In this document: one piece after another, positions 54,771 through 63,391 of the stretch | Numbering within the stretch: the first letter of the stretch is position 1 | How the letters are laid out: each line of letters starts with the position of its first letter | From: Photobacterium sp. SKA34 | GTDB taxonomy: Bacteria; Pseudomonadota; Gammaproteobacteria; Enterobacterales; Vibrionaceae | Assembly (NCBI RefSeq): GCF_000153325.1 | Contig: NZ_CH724141.1 | Location: forward strand, 318,982-382,981 | DNA: 64,000 bases | Reading direction: 5' to 3' | Program-made: the position numbers and the translations under genes | The notes under the pieces: generated by a model | The model's database searches: none | What the model was told of the DNA's origin: nothing | Seen by the model: the letters and a program-made list of their open reading frames with translations, nothing else

Positions 54771-55346
54771 ATGAAATCAACAATCGCCGAAAATGCACAA
54801 GCGCTTAATGATATTGAGCAAACTGTTCAGCAATGGCTAAATGATGTTGTGATTGGTTTAAACCTTTGCCCTTTTGCTGCAAAACCTCAACGTAACAAGC
54901 AAATTAAAGTTCATGTAAGCAGTGACAAGACTGAAAACGATCTGCTTGAATCTATTTATGTACAGCTTAAAGAACTCGATGAAACACCACCACAAGAGTT
55001 AGAAACGACACTTGTTGTCGCACCATATTTACTTGAGGATTTCGAAGACTACAATCAATTCCTTGATTTAGTCGAAGGGCTTGTCGTCCAACTGGGTAAA
55101 AGTGGCATATATCAAATCGCTAGTTTTCATCCAGGTTATTGCTTTTATGGCACAGTGCCTGAAGATGCTGAAAACCTAACAAATCGCTCACCTTATCCTA
55201 TTTTTCATTTGATCCGTGAAGAAAGTATGGAAAAGGTACTCAAGCACTACCCTGATCCAGAGGCGATCCCTGAGCGAAATATTGACTGTGTTGAAAATTT
55301 AACACCAGAACAAATTAAACAACTTTTTCCCTATCTAAAAAAGTAA
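54771..55346 (+). CDS. DUF1415 family protein
   Basis: 191 residues from the ATG at 54771 (GGAAAG seven bases upstream). VQQWLNDVVIGLNLCPFAAKP with the N-L-C-P-F motif is the DUF1415 signature, followed by TTLVVAPYLLEDFEDYNQFL and YQIASFHPGYCFYG. The two conserved Cys suggest a redox or metal role, but function is unknown. In Vibrionaceae it commonly follows rnb, as here. Confidence 0.85.
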   Translation: MKSTIAENAQALNDIEQTVQQWLNDVVIGLNLCPFAAKPQRNKQIKVHVSSDKTENDLLESIYVQLKELDETPPQELETTLVVAPYLLEDFEDYNQFLDLVEGLVVQLGKSGIYQIASFHPGYCFYGTVPEDAENLTNRSPYPIFHLIREESMEKVLKHYPDPEAIPERNIDCVENLTPEQIKQLFPYLKK

Positions 55347-55490
55347 ATAGGTAATTTAAGTTATTGATGTGTTAGCCGATATAGCTAAAATAGTGCTACG
55401 GCTAACATGTTCATGGAAGAGAATAAATACGAATAATTATTAGGCTCGTATTCGCTCGTAAACAGACGTATTTATTTAAGGTTGAGATTA

Positions 55491-56732
55491 ATGCTCCTTT
55501 TTTCACACTTTCGTTCAGCAGGCATGCGGTTAATGATCCCGCTAACGATAGCAATCTTAATGTTAATAGCATTACCTTTTTCCACCGTATCATTGGCTAA
55601 CTATCAAGATCTTCTTGTTAATATTCCCTACATTCTATTTACGATAGTTATTTTTCTGAGCCAACCATTTAATCAAGGCAGAACCGGTTATGTTGCACTA
55701 ATTATGTTAGTTGCATATCTGATCATCATTCATTACCTGCAAACGCCTTTGACAGACGATAACGTTAAGCTCATTTTTACCTTACTCGCAGGTTTACTCC
55801 CCTTCAATCTTCTTCAAGTTCATATCATGCCTGATAAGCGCTTATTTTCTCATTTTGGTGCACTATTTTCTGTGTTTTTACTGTTACAAGTAGGATGGGC
55901 AGCTTTAGTATATAAACACTTCAACGGAACAGATCTTACATCTTGGTGGGATACATACCTTTTTACTTATCGAAACTTGTCGTTATTACCATTAGTTATA
56001 TTTTTATTAAACCTCGCCTTGGTTTGTAGCAGCGCATCAACACTTTTGAAACGAAACCATAGTTCAGATCAAGCAGTCTTCATCTGCTTGCTGTTTAGTT
56101 TTATTACGTTTACCTTTTTCCAATACACTTTCATCTCTAGTGTTTCATTCAGTATTGTCGCGGTATTACTACTCATTAACATCATCAGTTGTAGCCATGA
56201 ATTAGCCTTCATTGATCAGCTTACAGAAATCCCAGGGCGCCGTGCTTTAGATAATGAACTTAAGCATTTAGGAAGAACCTATACCTTAGCGATGATCGAT
56301 GTTGACCATTTTAAAAAATTTAATGATAAATATGGTCATGATACTGGTGACGATGTACTCAAGTTAGTTGCTACTCTTCTAAAAGGCATTGATGGAGGTG
56401 GTAATGCTTACCGTTATGGCGGTGAAGAGTTCACGATTTTATTCAAAGGAAAAAGTATCGACGAATGTTTACCTTTTCTTGAAGAATTAAGAGAAAAAAT
56501 TGAAAAATATAAAATGATTATTCGTGATCATGATAAACGCCCCACCAGCAATCGAGCAGGATCTAAAGCTCGCGGACAAGATAAAACATCAAAATCTGTC
56601 AAAGTAACAGTCAGTATTGGTGTTGCAGAAAACTATTTAGAACAAGAACCAGAAGATGTTTTAAAACACGCTGATAACGCGTTATATCAAGCGAAAGAGG
56701 CTGGAAGAAATCGTGTACAATGTGCACAGTAG
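55491..56732 (+). CDS. Membrane diguanylate cyclase (GGDEF)
   Basis: 413 residues from the ATG at 55491. About seven membrane helices (residues 12-245) make a MASE-like sensor, then the GGDEF domain: DQLTEIPGRRALDNEL, MIDVDHFKKFNDKYGHDTGD and the active-site YRYGGEEFTILF near residue 310. The usual RxxD inhibitory site five residues before GGEEF is absent (GGGNAYRY), so no product inhibition through it. A basic insert (HDKRPTSNRAGSKARGQDKT) sits before KVTVSIGVAE, as seen in other Vibrionaceae cyclases. It makes c-di-GMP; with the EAL protein at 4919 it adds to the c-di-GMP network. Confidence 0.9.
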   Translation: MLLFSHFRSAGMRLMIPLTIAILMLIALPFSTVSLANYQDLLVNIPYILFTIVIFLSQPFNQGRTGYVALIMLVAYLIIIHYLQTPLTDDNVKLIFTLLAGLLPFNLLQVHIMPDKRLFSHFGALFSVFLLLQVGWAALVYKHFNGTDLTSWWDTYLFTYRNLSLLPLVIFLLNLALVCSSASTLLKRNHSSDQAVFICLLFSFITFTFFQYTFISSVSFSIVAVLLLINIISCSHELAFIDQLTEIPGRRALDNELKHLGRTYTLAMIDVDHFKKFNDKYGHDTGDDVLKLVATLLKGIDGGGNAYRYGGEEFTILFKGKSIDECLPFLEELREKIEKYKMIIRDHDKRPTSNRAGSKARGQDKTSKSVKVTVSIGVAENYLEQEPEDVLKHADNALYQAKEAGRNRVQCAQ

Positions 56733-56768
56733 CTAAAATCTTTATCTTCACGCAAGTAATATAAAAAT

Positions 56769-56790
56769 AAGCCCGATATATATCGGGCTT
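56769..56790 (+). terminator. Terminator hairpin after the diguanylate cyclase
   Basis: 10-bp perfect stem AAGCCCGATA/TATCGGGCTT with a 2-base loop, 36 bases after the stop codon. T tail weak (GATAAATT). Confidence 0.65.
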
Positions 56791-57227
56791 GATAAATTAT
56801 GCACTCAAATCCATAAAAATAAAGAACAACTCATCCAGTATTGATAATCAGCGGCCAAACTTTATTCAATACTATTCTTGAAGAACATCCACAAACTCTT
56901 TTTTCATTCATAGCATCAGATTATTCACAATCTGCTTGGTTTTTATCTTTTTAAAACTATCAACAAATCAAACATATCACACATATCACACATATCACAC
57001 AAAACTTACAACCAATCACTTCATTTTACAAAGCGGAAGAATAGTTCGTTTATTGATATAAAATGACTATTTTCATGGACATCATGCCCATTTTATTCAA
57101 TTTATTACTGCAAAAAACAGGTTATTAAGCAATTGACCTTATATTTTTAGTATAAAATTATAAGGTCAATCTCAATTGGCAATTATTCATCGTGACGTAT
57201 GATAATGACATAAATGGAGGACTGAAC
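56791..57227. other. Intergenic region with a small tandem repeat
   Basis: About 440 bases. ACATATCAC occurs three times in tandem at 56972-56998. The rest is AT-rich without a gene. A promoter for the small gene at 57228 should lie near 57140-57190. Confidence 0.5.
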
Positions 57228-57413
57228 ATGAATAACCAAGATAGAATTGAAGATATCGAACAAAAAATATCTATTGCCTATCAAGAAGGTCATTTTGATC
57301 AGGCCAGGGCCCTAGAAAAGCAATTAAAGAAACTGCGGGGACACCATAATTTATATGACCAAAATGACCCTTACTCGCTAGAGGGGCGTTTTTATTATGA
57401 TGATCACGACTAA
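57228..57413 (+). CDS. Small hypothetical protein (61 aa)
   Basis: ATG at 57228 with a perfect GGAGG eight bases upstream. The product is helical and charged (IEDIEQKISIAYQEGHFDQA, then LEKQLKKLRGHHNLY) with an acidic, aromatic end (RFYYDDHD). Cytoplasmic. The repeated E/K-rich helices and E-G-H-F-D-Q-A-R motif look like a TPR-like helix pair. Family not recognised; followed by its own terminator. Confidence 0.7.
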   Translation: MNNQDRIEDIEQKISIAYQEGHFDQARALEKQLKKLRGHHNLYDQNDPYSLEGRFYYDDHD

Positions 57414-57433
57414 AGAGTAATTATTTAATATCA

Positions 57434-57458
57434 GGCGATGATCAATCATCGCCGTTTT
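57434..57458 (+). terminator. Terminator of the 61-aa gene
   Basis: 9-bp perfect stem GGCGATGAT/ATCATCGCC with a 2-base loop, then GTTTTG. Confidence 0.8.
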
Positions 57459-57465
57459 GTATTAC

Positions 57466-57741
57466 TTAATCCAAATGCTGTTGCATGATATCACCGGTAT
57501 AGAGATCCATTTCAATCTCAACACGATGACCATCTTTATTTAATGCATCGACTTCTATCTCGTTATATTCTCGTACTACCTTAATTTTTCGAAAATCATA
57601 ATAGCCACCCTTTTCAAGAATTTTCATTGCCTGAGGGATGCTAATTACGTCTGAAGACTTTTCTATCGGATCGGCATGAGCTGTTGACATAAAAAACAAA
57701 CTCATAGTGCTGACTGATAGCACAAATAGTTTAAATTTCAT
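57466..57741 (-). CDS. PepSY-domain periplasmic protein
   Basis: 91 residues from the ATG at 57741 (GGATG six bases upstream; an ATG three codons earlier is possible). Signal peptide cleaved near AHADP. The mature part is one PepSY domain: ISIPQAMKILEKGGYYDFRKIKVV, then IEVDALNKDGHRVEIEMDLYTGDIM, with the typical G-x-x-x-E-x-x-x-x-x-x-G pattern. PepSY proteins may inhibit proteases or sense signals next to sensor kinases; no such partner adjoins. Confidence 0.8.
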   Translation of the reverse strand: MKFKLFVLSVSTMSLFFMSTAHADPIEKSSDVISIPQAMKILEKGGYYDFRKIKVVREYNEIEVDALNKDGHRVEIEMDLYTGDIMQQHLD

Positions 57742-58212
57742 ATTTTTCATCCATCTGATCTGCAGTATTTCTCAATAGCCTTAAAAAACACACAAGCTAT
57801 TATTAACCAATATAAAATTAGATGTCACTACCACCGGCGATCCCATGTTATCCAATCTATAATGTGACTATTATCTCTTCCCTGCTCTCATTTCATTTAA
57901 GTGTAACGAATTCATCAATATTGAGACTCTCGATTTAGAGAATTATCTAAAAGAGTAAGACAATGTCAATTTCCTTTATCTTAATCAACAAAAACTAAAC
58001 TTACTTCAATTTGTTTAAATGTTACATCCTTACATCACATCTATCTTATTCTTTATTAAAAAGATTTTCATGTATATCGCAATGTAAAAAAACACCCATC
58101 AATTTCGTATACAATTGTTAGTATTAGGAAAGATTTGCTAGTACAGGCTTGCTCCTTATTCGTTCAAGGGGTATAAAATAAAGCATCTTTTATCGTTTAA
58201 AGAGCGTTATCA
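57742..58212. other. Gene-free stretch
   Basis: About 470 bases, AT-rich, between divergent genes. Holds the promoters of the PepSY and lipoprotein genes. No coding frame, RNA or repeat seen. Confidence 0.4.
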
Positions 58213-58704
58213 ATGAAAAAGTTTGTTTTAGCGGCAGCGATTGCATCATCATTATTACTTACCGGATGCAGTGACAAAGTTGACGAATCAACAATCAGTA
58301 ATGTTGTACAATCAAGCCAGTACGAACAACCAAATCTTGGTATAACAGCTGATACAACTCCGTTTGAAGTTAAAAACCTAAAGATTGATAAAGTATTACT
58401 TGATACTAAAACTGATTACAGAGCAAAAATAACTTACGACCTTGTTGCAACGAAGAGTCTTGATGAATTCAAAGAATCAATGCGTAAAGTTGCAGAGCAG
58501 CCAGAAAAAGAAAATAATGCCGCAGATCAAACCAAAAACGATTTAGGTTCGGCATTAACTAGCCTTAAGAACAACCTATCTTCAGAAGTTATGGTTGTAG
58601 CTTACGGCGCGAAATACGGCGATTTCAAAGCAGGTCAAGTTGTCGATACCATTTCGGAAGAAGTTGCACTGAAGAAAGTGAATGAACAATGGGTTAAAGA
58701 TTAA
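58213..58704 (+). CDS. Hypothetical lipoprotein (163 aa)
   Basis: Signal peptide with lipobox LLTGC (Cys19). The mature part begins SDKVDESTISNVVQSS and then an alpha/beta region with AKITYDLVATKSLDEFKESM and a helical, charged middle (KVAEQPEKENNAADQTKND). Near the C-terminus VVAYGAKYGDFKAGQVV. No recognised family. Monocistronic with a strong terminator. Confidence 0.72.
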   Translation: MKKFVLAAAIASSLLLTGCSDKVDESTISNVVQSSQYEQPNLGITADTTPFEVKNLKIDKVLLDTKTDYRAKITYDLVATKSLDEFKESMRKVAEQPEKENNAADQTKNDLGSALTSLKNNLSSEVMVVAYGAKYGDFKAGQVVDTISEEVALKKVNEQWVKD

Positions 58705-58718
58705 TTAGCCCCATGAAT

Positions 58719-58763
58719 AAAACGCCTATTTTCAGCTTACATACTGTTAATAGGCGTTTTTTT
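58719..58763 (+). terminator. Terminator of the 163-aa lipoprotein gene
   Basis: 12-bp perfect stem AAAACGCCTATT/AATAGGCGTTTT followed by three more T, 15 bases after the stop. Confidence 0.9.
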
Positions 58764-58801
58764 GCTTTAAAAATCGGTTATCTATTGGGAATAGCCTACC
58801 T

Positions 58802-59161
58802 TCAAAAAATGGTAACGTAAATTGACAGCTCTTTAAGCGTCTTAATATCCACTTTTATACGGGTCTTGCTCTAGAATGATATAGTTCTCTATTTTACCTG
58901 TTTTAATACTCCCCAGAGTTTCTTCTCACCTCTCGATAATGCCAAATCAGCACGAATAACATTATCTTCATTCGTTATACGTGTTGCTGCGCTCCAAACC
59001 AATAATAATGGATCAAATGGAGCCATTGATTTATCGGAATAAAGTGATACTGGAATACCTTTTTTCTCACTCGTTGCTAAGCGAACCATTGAATGCGCAC
59101 GTTCTTTACCTAAACCCACTCCACCAAACTTTTCGCTAAAACCTGTGATGTAATAAAGGTT
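58802..59161 (-). pseudogene. Remnant of a YtcJ-like amidohydrolase
   Basis: A 3' fragment in several frames. The first piece (leftward from 59161) encodes FGGVGLGKERAHSMVRLA, GIPVSLYSDKSMAPFDPLLL and VWSAATRITNEDNVI, which match the C-terminal third of amidohydrolase-3 (YtcJ-type) enzymes, including the S-D-x-x-x-x-P-x-D-P block. Another frame continues GSIKTGKIENYIILEQDPYK (family: K-G-S-I-E-x-G-K-x-A-D-x-x-I-L-x-x-D-P), and a third gives VDIKTLKELSIYVTIF (the final strand). The N-terminal ~400 residues, with the metal ligands, are missing. It is dead and cannot be translated as one protein. Confidence 0.75.
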
Positions 59162-59262
59162 TTACTTTTCACAACCGCTTCTGCTCTTGCTTGTGATTTT
59201 TATAGTGAAATACAGTCTTTTTCTGTAGAGTATAATTATCATCAATACTCAATGGAGATGAC

Positions 59263-59589
59263 ATGATGAGCATGACAAGCGTAACAATCACAGTTTCAGC
59301 GCATTTAGTGCCCGGAGGTTTACCCACACCTAATATCAAAGCATTTGGGTTTAATGGCTTTGAGCGCAGCTTTGTTAATTCAGGCAAAGACGACGTAACA
59401 ACCTTTGCTTTTTTTGCACCTGTCCCCAGTAGTACCGAGAGTCAATTTAACAAAGAACTCGAAAAGTACTTTTGGCATTTTGCAAAGGGAACGTCTTTTA
59501 ACATGACAAAAGAGTTTGATGATCAAACAGCCATACATCATCGCTGTAAGTACCTAAATGAACAGCTCATTCAAGAAAGTATCGCTTAA
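59263..59589 (+). CDS. Hypothetical protein (108 aa)
   Basis: ATG at 59263 preceded by GGAGATGAC. Product is soluble, with an N-terminal beta region (VTITVSAHLVPGGLPTPN) and a later helix (SQFNKELEKYFWHFAKG). No signal peptide, membrane helix or known motif. A second ATG three codons in is possible. I do not recognise the family; the promoter region overlaps the end of the amidohydrolase remnant. Confidence 0.6.
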   Translation: MMSMTSVTITVSAHLVPGGLPTPNIKAFGFNGFERSFVNSGKDDVTTFAFFAPVPSSTESQFNKELEKYFWHFAKGTSFNMTKEFDDQTAIHHRCKYLNEQLIQESIA

Positions 59590-59741
59590 TCTTTTCTGCT
59601 CTCTCAATACTTTCGGTTTAAATTTATCTGTCGTAATCATGAATTAGTAAAAATTACATGGTTACGACACAAAAATGTCACGCTATCTCCCTACCCTCAA
59701 TCAGCAATTTATCGTGATAACTAACTAGTAAGGAATGAGAT

Positions 59742-60443
59742 TTGTCACTTAATCTTGAGCGCAACATTCGCCCTTGTTTGGCCATTTTTGATCTTGATGA
59801 AACACTTATCGCAGCAGATTCAGCTAGCCTTTGGACAACATTTCTCGTTAATAACCAACTTGCTTCTTCATCCTTAGAGCAACAAGAAGCTGAAATGATG
59901 CAAGCTTACAAAAAAGGTGAGCTTGATATGGTGAGCTATATGCATAAAACATTAGCTCCTTTAGTCGGAAAAACGGAACAAGAAATATCTATACTCGTTA
60001 CACGTTTTATTGAAGAATACATTTCACCTGCCGTTTACTCTGATGCAATTAAGCGAATTGAATGGCATAAAAAACGTGGTGATGAAATTATAATTGTCTC
60101 TGCTTCATCTGAACATCTCGTAAAACCAATTGCAAAAAAACTTGGCGTCTCTCATTGCATCGCTATTAATTTAGAAACGATTAACGGTGTATATACGGGG
60201 AAAACTTGTGGCGTCCTCAGCTATCGAGAAGGTAAAATTACACGTATTGAATCGTGGCTTGCAAAACAATCACAATATTTTCGTCACTATTACGGCTATA
60301 GTGACTCCATGAACGACTTACCTTTACTTCAATTCGTTCAAAAGCCTTTTGCTGTAAACCCTGATCCTGCTCTTGCACTTCACGCACAAATGAATGAGTG
60401 GACAATTATGGACTGGCGACACGATAACAATATCTTACGCTAA
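59742..60443 (+). CDS. HAD-IB family phosphatase (SerB-like)
   Basis: 233 residues from a TTG with AAGGA eight bases upstream. Motif I AIFDLDETLIAADS, motif II IIIVSASSEHLVKPIAKKLG, motif IV YGYSDSMNDLPLL, with the HAD-IB subfamily feature G-V-x-x-x-x-x-I-E-x-x-x-x-x-Y-T-G-K (AINLETINGVYTGK). This branch (PSPase-like, about 220 aa) hydrolyses small phosphomonoesters such as phosphoserine or histidinol phosphate. Cytoplasmic. Confidence 0.85.
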   Translation: MSLNLERNIRPCLAIFDLDETLIAADSASLWTTFLVNNQLASSSLEQQEAEMMQAYKKGELDMVSYMHKTLAPLVGKTEQEISILVTRFIEEYISPAVYSDAIKRIEWHKKRGDEIIIVSASSEHLVKPIAKKLGVSHCIAINLETINGVYTGKTCGVLSYREGKITRIESWLAKQSQYFRHYYGYSDSMNDLPLLQFVQKPFAVNPDPALALHAQMNEWTIMDWRHDNNILR

Positions 60444-60778
60444 CAACAGACATGCACATCATACCAACAGCATATTTTTGATTTTATGCTGTTTTAACCT
60501 ATTACTGGATTGATATTTCACGTTGCAGCCCTCATTTACAGATAGTAACAATAATCGTCACTAATTTTGTGGCGAAAAGTAGATGTGTTACAACTTTCGT
60601 AATACATTATCTGGGCATTTTATTTAGATTTAAGGCTTGTATTAGTATATTCAGCTACGGTTCAAGTGAATAATGCAGCAACGAACTAACCTATAAAACA
60701 AAGTTGATTCTTTTTATTTAAGAATCAGCTATGCAACTAAGCTATCCCTGCACATAGGGTATTGAGAAGGTAAAAACC
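60444..60778. other. Gene-free stretch
   Basis: About 335 bases with no coding frame of note. The promoter and ribosome site (GAGAAGG) of the DUF2076 gene lie at the right end. Confidence 0.4.
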
Positions 60779-61537
60779 ATGACTCCACAAGAAAAAGATC
60801 TTATTCAAAGTGTTGCTACTAAGCTCAAACAAAGCCCAGAAAGCAAAAAAGACGCAGATGCTGAAAAGTTTATTACCGATGAAATAGCATCTCAACCCGA
60901 TGCTATTTACAAACTTACTCAGGCTGTTCTAGTACAATAAATGGCACTAAAACAGCTAAAAGAGAAGAATGACTATTTAGAAAAGAATACTGAGTACTAT
61001 AAAGAAGAATCAAACCGTGGCTCATTAAGTCGTATGTTTGGGGGCTCACGTCCTGCTCCTCAGCCACCACAACCACCGGTTCGCCAACCAAGTGCATTTG
61101 GTGGGTTTATGCAAACAGCTGCATTTGTCGCTGCGGGTATGGTAGCAGGTAGCGTAATTAGTAATATGTTATTTGATCACGATCAGCCAGCAGATACTGC
61201 AGATCCAGCGCCAGCTGCAACTGACTCAACCCAAGATGCTGCACCTGATACTGCACCTGATACTGCATCTGCAGATCAAGCTGTACCAGAAGCTGATGTT
61301 GCAAACCCAGCATTTGACGACCAAGGTGGTAGTAGCTTCTTAGACGACACCGCTAACAACTTTAGCTCTGATTACACAGGTGGATTTGGTAACTCAGGCT
61401 TTGATGATAACCAAGGATTTGGCGATTCAGGTTTTGGTAGTGATGACAGCGGCTTTGGTGACGATGATACATTCGCTAACAATGGTTTTGGTGGTGGCGA
61501 CGACAGTGGCTTTGGCGACTTTGACGACGACCTATAA
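60779..61537 (+). pseudogene. DUF2076 protein, split by an in-frame TAA
   Basis: The ATG at 60779 follows GAGAAGG. The first 53 codons (MTPQEKDLIQSVATKLKQ to LTQAVLVQ) are the DUF2076 N-terminus, where relatives read V-Q-E-x-A-L-K. Here the Glu codon is TAA (60938-60940), at once followed in frame by ATG, MALKQLKEKNDYLEKN. Without the stop the gene would be 252 residues: coiled-coil start, a Pro-rich segment (QPPQPPVRQPS), one hydrophobic helix (FVAAGMVAGSVISNML) and an acidic Gly/Asp/Phe-rich tail of repeats such as SGFGDDD. One G-to-T change explains the stop. Reinitiation at the adjacent ATG could still give the 198-residue C-terminal part. Confidence 0.75.
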
Positions 61538-61551
61538 TCGATTACAAAACA

Positions 61552-61577
61552 AAAAGAGCGCATCAGCGCTCTTTTTT
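61552..61577 (+). terminator. Bidirectional terminator after DUF2076
   Basis: 10-bp stem AAAAGAGCGC/GCGCTCTTTT with loop ATCA and further T, between the convergent DUF2076 and membrane-protein genes. Confidence 0.9.
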
Positions 61578-61595
61578 CTCTCATGAAATTAGTCT

Positions 61596-62354
61596 TTATT
61601 CTACGCTAGAAATTTCGGTTGCTTCTGAATTATCCATTAAAGCACGATAAGCCGTAGCTTCAACTGCTGCAATAATAAATGGAATTGCAATAACAATAAC
61701 ACCCCAGATAAACACATAAATAAATTTAAGGCTCATTGCAAAGTTAGGGTTAGCAAATAATAAGAAAATAGGTAAACCGATAAACAACATATAAAACGCA
61801 ACAGGCAGTAGTCCAGCAATCACAAAGGCATATAACCGTTTGTGCTTAGTGAGCTCTAGTGCATCTTTAAAAGACGCTTTTTTCCCCGCAGCAATAGCAG
61901 GTAAAACAAAGGATAGACGAGAAAAAACAACCCAACCTGCACAGCCTAATAGTAACAATATACAATACAGTAAGCCGTTATTTACCCAATCATAGTCTAT
62001 TTGAAAAACAGCCCATATAGCATTTAATAATCCAAATAGTAGGAATAAATAAGCAGTATAGTGACGCTGCTGAGCATCAAAACTGATTCCTTTCCAATTA
62101 GAAAAGCGGCTATCGTCTGTGCCATGGCTATCTAGTATTTGCTGAGTTCGTAGACAGATAATAGAAGATACTAAGAAGATAGCTATGTTGAGTATAAAGA
62201 CTATAACTTCCTCATATAACTCACTACCTGCCATTGATACTTTTAACGAACGTAGTAAATACGTCACTATGAATGGAATAAGTAACGCCTTTACTAACCG
62301 TATTTTATTTGAAAATACAGTTAGTACCGACTGGTGAAGTGTTTCTAAAATCAT
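61596..62354 (-). CDS. Hypothetical inner-membrane protein (YciC-like)
   Basis: 252 residues, about six membrane helices: LIPFIVTYLL, VFILNIAIFLVSSIICL, YLFLLFGLLNAIWAVF, LLYCILLLLGCAGWVVF, VIAGLLPVAFYMLFIGL and IYVFIWGVIVIAIPFIIAA. Between TM4 and TM5 is RLSFVLPAIAAGKKASFKDALELTKHKR, a motif resembling the cytoplasmic loop of YciC/UPF0259-like proteins. The function of these proteins is unknown. Ribosome site AAAGGATATTAG. It follows the rlpA-like gene (40 bases) and may be co-transcribed. Confidence 0.68.
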   Translation of the reverse strand: MILETLHQSVLTVFSNKIRLVKALLIPFIVTYLLRSLKVSMAGSELYEEVIVFILNIAIFLVSSIICLRTQQILDSHGTDDSRFSNWKGISFDAQQRHYTAYLFLLFGLLNAIWAVFQIDYDWVNNGLLYCILLLLGCAGWVVFSRLSFVLPAIAAGKKASFKDALELTKHKRLYAFVIAGLLPVAFYMLFIGLPIFLLFANPNFAMSLKFIYVFIWGVIVIAIPFIIAAVEATAYRALMDNSEATEISSVE

Positions 62355-62394
62355 CTAATATCCTTTCAATCATCGTCATGGTGATAAATACAGG

Positions 62395-62814
62395 CTAATT
62401 TAACGTCTCAATTTTTACCTTAAGTACACCTGACGCTGTATTTCCGATAGCACTAAAGGCTGAACGGGATAAATCGATTACTCTACCTTTCGAGTATGGA
62501 CCTCGATCATTAACAGTCACAACAACACTTTTACTATTTGCTAAATTAGTAACTTTAACTTTCGTACCAAAAGGTAATGTTCGATGCGCTGCTGTTGGTT
62601 TATTTTGATCAAAGCGTTGCCCGCTTGCTGTCTTGCGCCCTTAATATTTATTTGCGTAATACGATGCTTTACCGTATTCACTGTGATGCTGATGGCTCAA
62701 AACAGGTCGTATTTTTGTTAATTCCGTATTACCTGAGTGTGCACATCCTCCGACTGTTAACAAACAAGCAAATAATAAAATACAGTGTCGAATAGCTATT
62801 TTCGGTACAAACAT
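62395..62814 (-). pseudogene. RlpA-like septal-ring lytic transglycosylase domain protein, interrupted by TAA
   Basis: 139 codons from the ATG at 62814 to TAG at 62395. Lipoprotein signal peptide with lipobox (VGGC, Cys24), then a double-psi beta-barrel of the RlpA family: ASYYANKY, then a TAA (62641-62643, codon 58), then GRKTASGQRFDQNKPTAAHR, TLPFGTKVKVTNLANSKSVV and VNDRGPYSKGRVIDLSRSAF. In intact RlpA the position of the stop is Q, H or similar in the K-Y/F-x-G-R/K-x-T-A-S/N-G block. A single base change explains it. RlpA cleaves denuded glycan strands at the division site. The gene would be dead unless the stop is a sequencing error or is read through. Confidence 0.75.
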
Positions 62815-63060
62815 CATTAATCCTATATTAAAGCATCAGAGCAATTTTACGCTATCATATAACTATTTGATAATACGTATGTAAAGATTATGTAAAAGTT
62901 ATAACCTATAGATATGTAAGTAACAAATTTAATCGCTTATTCTTTAATTGTGATTAACAATACTTCTTAACTTCCGAGTAAGCGTCATTTCTCAGTACTC
63001 ACAACGAAAAGCTAGTGTTAAACTAATTGTCTATTTTATTTAGTCGTTAAAGGTCATGTG

Positions 63061-63312
63061 ATGAACCCAATTATTGCCCTGTTGAAAGAGAACAATATCA
63101 GCGATTCCCAAATTAATGAGATTTTTCAAACGTTGACGCAAAACCCTCTTGCAGCAATGACAACAATTAGTCAGCTCGGCTTACCGCAAGATAAGCTGCA
63201 ACAGTTGATGGCGCAGGTAATGCAAAATCCAGCGTTAATCAAAGAAGCTGTGGAAGAATTAGGCTTAGACTTCTCTAAAGTTGAAGAAGCAAAAGCACAA
63301 CTTAATAAGTAA
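63061..63312 (+). CDS. DUF2999 family protein
   Basis: 83 residues from the ATG at 63061 (AGGTC seven bases upstream; a GTG directly before it is an alternative). MNPIIALLKENNISDSQINEIFQTLTQNPLAAM followed by QDKLQQLMAQVMQNPALIKEA is the DUF2999 helical pattern, an all-alpha protein of about 80 residues known almost only from Vibrionaceae and relatives. Cytoplasmic. Function unknown. Confidence 0.82.
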   Translation: MNPIIALLKENNISDSQINEIFQTLTQNPLAAMTTISQLGLPQDKLQQLMAQVMQNPALIKEAVEELGLDFSKVEEAKAQLNK

Positions 63313-63331
63313 AATACTATTCAATAGTATT

Positions 63332-63375
63332 AGGTCGTTAAAAACACAGCATTTAGCTAATTGTTATAACGACCT
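63332..63375. terminator. Hairpin between DUF2999 and the ABC-2 permease
   Basis: Two adjoining stems: AATACTAT/ATAGTATT at 63313-63331 and AGGTCGTTA/TAACGACCT at 63332-63375 followed by TTATAT. The second probably terminates both convergent transcripts. Confidence 0.6.
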
Positions 63376-63391
63376 TTATATATCTAAAACA

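Noticed and set aside
56972..57002. Possible CRISPR or minisatellite at the ACATATCAC repeats
   Set aside because: Only three adjacent 9-base copies without spacers; a simple short tandem repeat.
62577..62795. Rightward 72-codon frame near 62.6 kb
   Set aside because: It lies antisense to the rlpA-like gene, whose leftward frame gives a clear RlpA domain.
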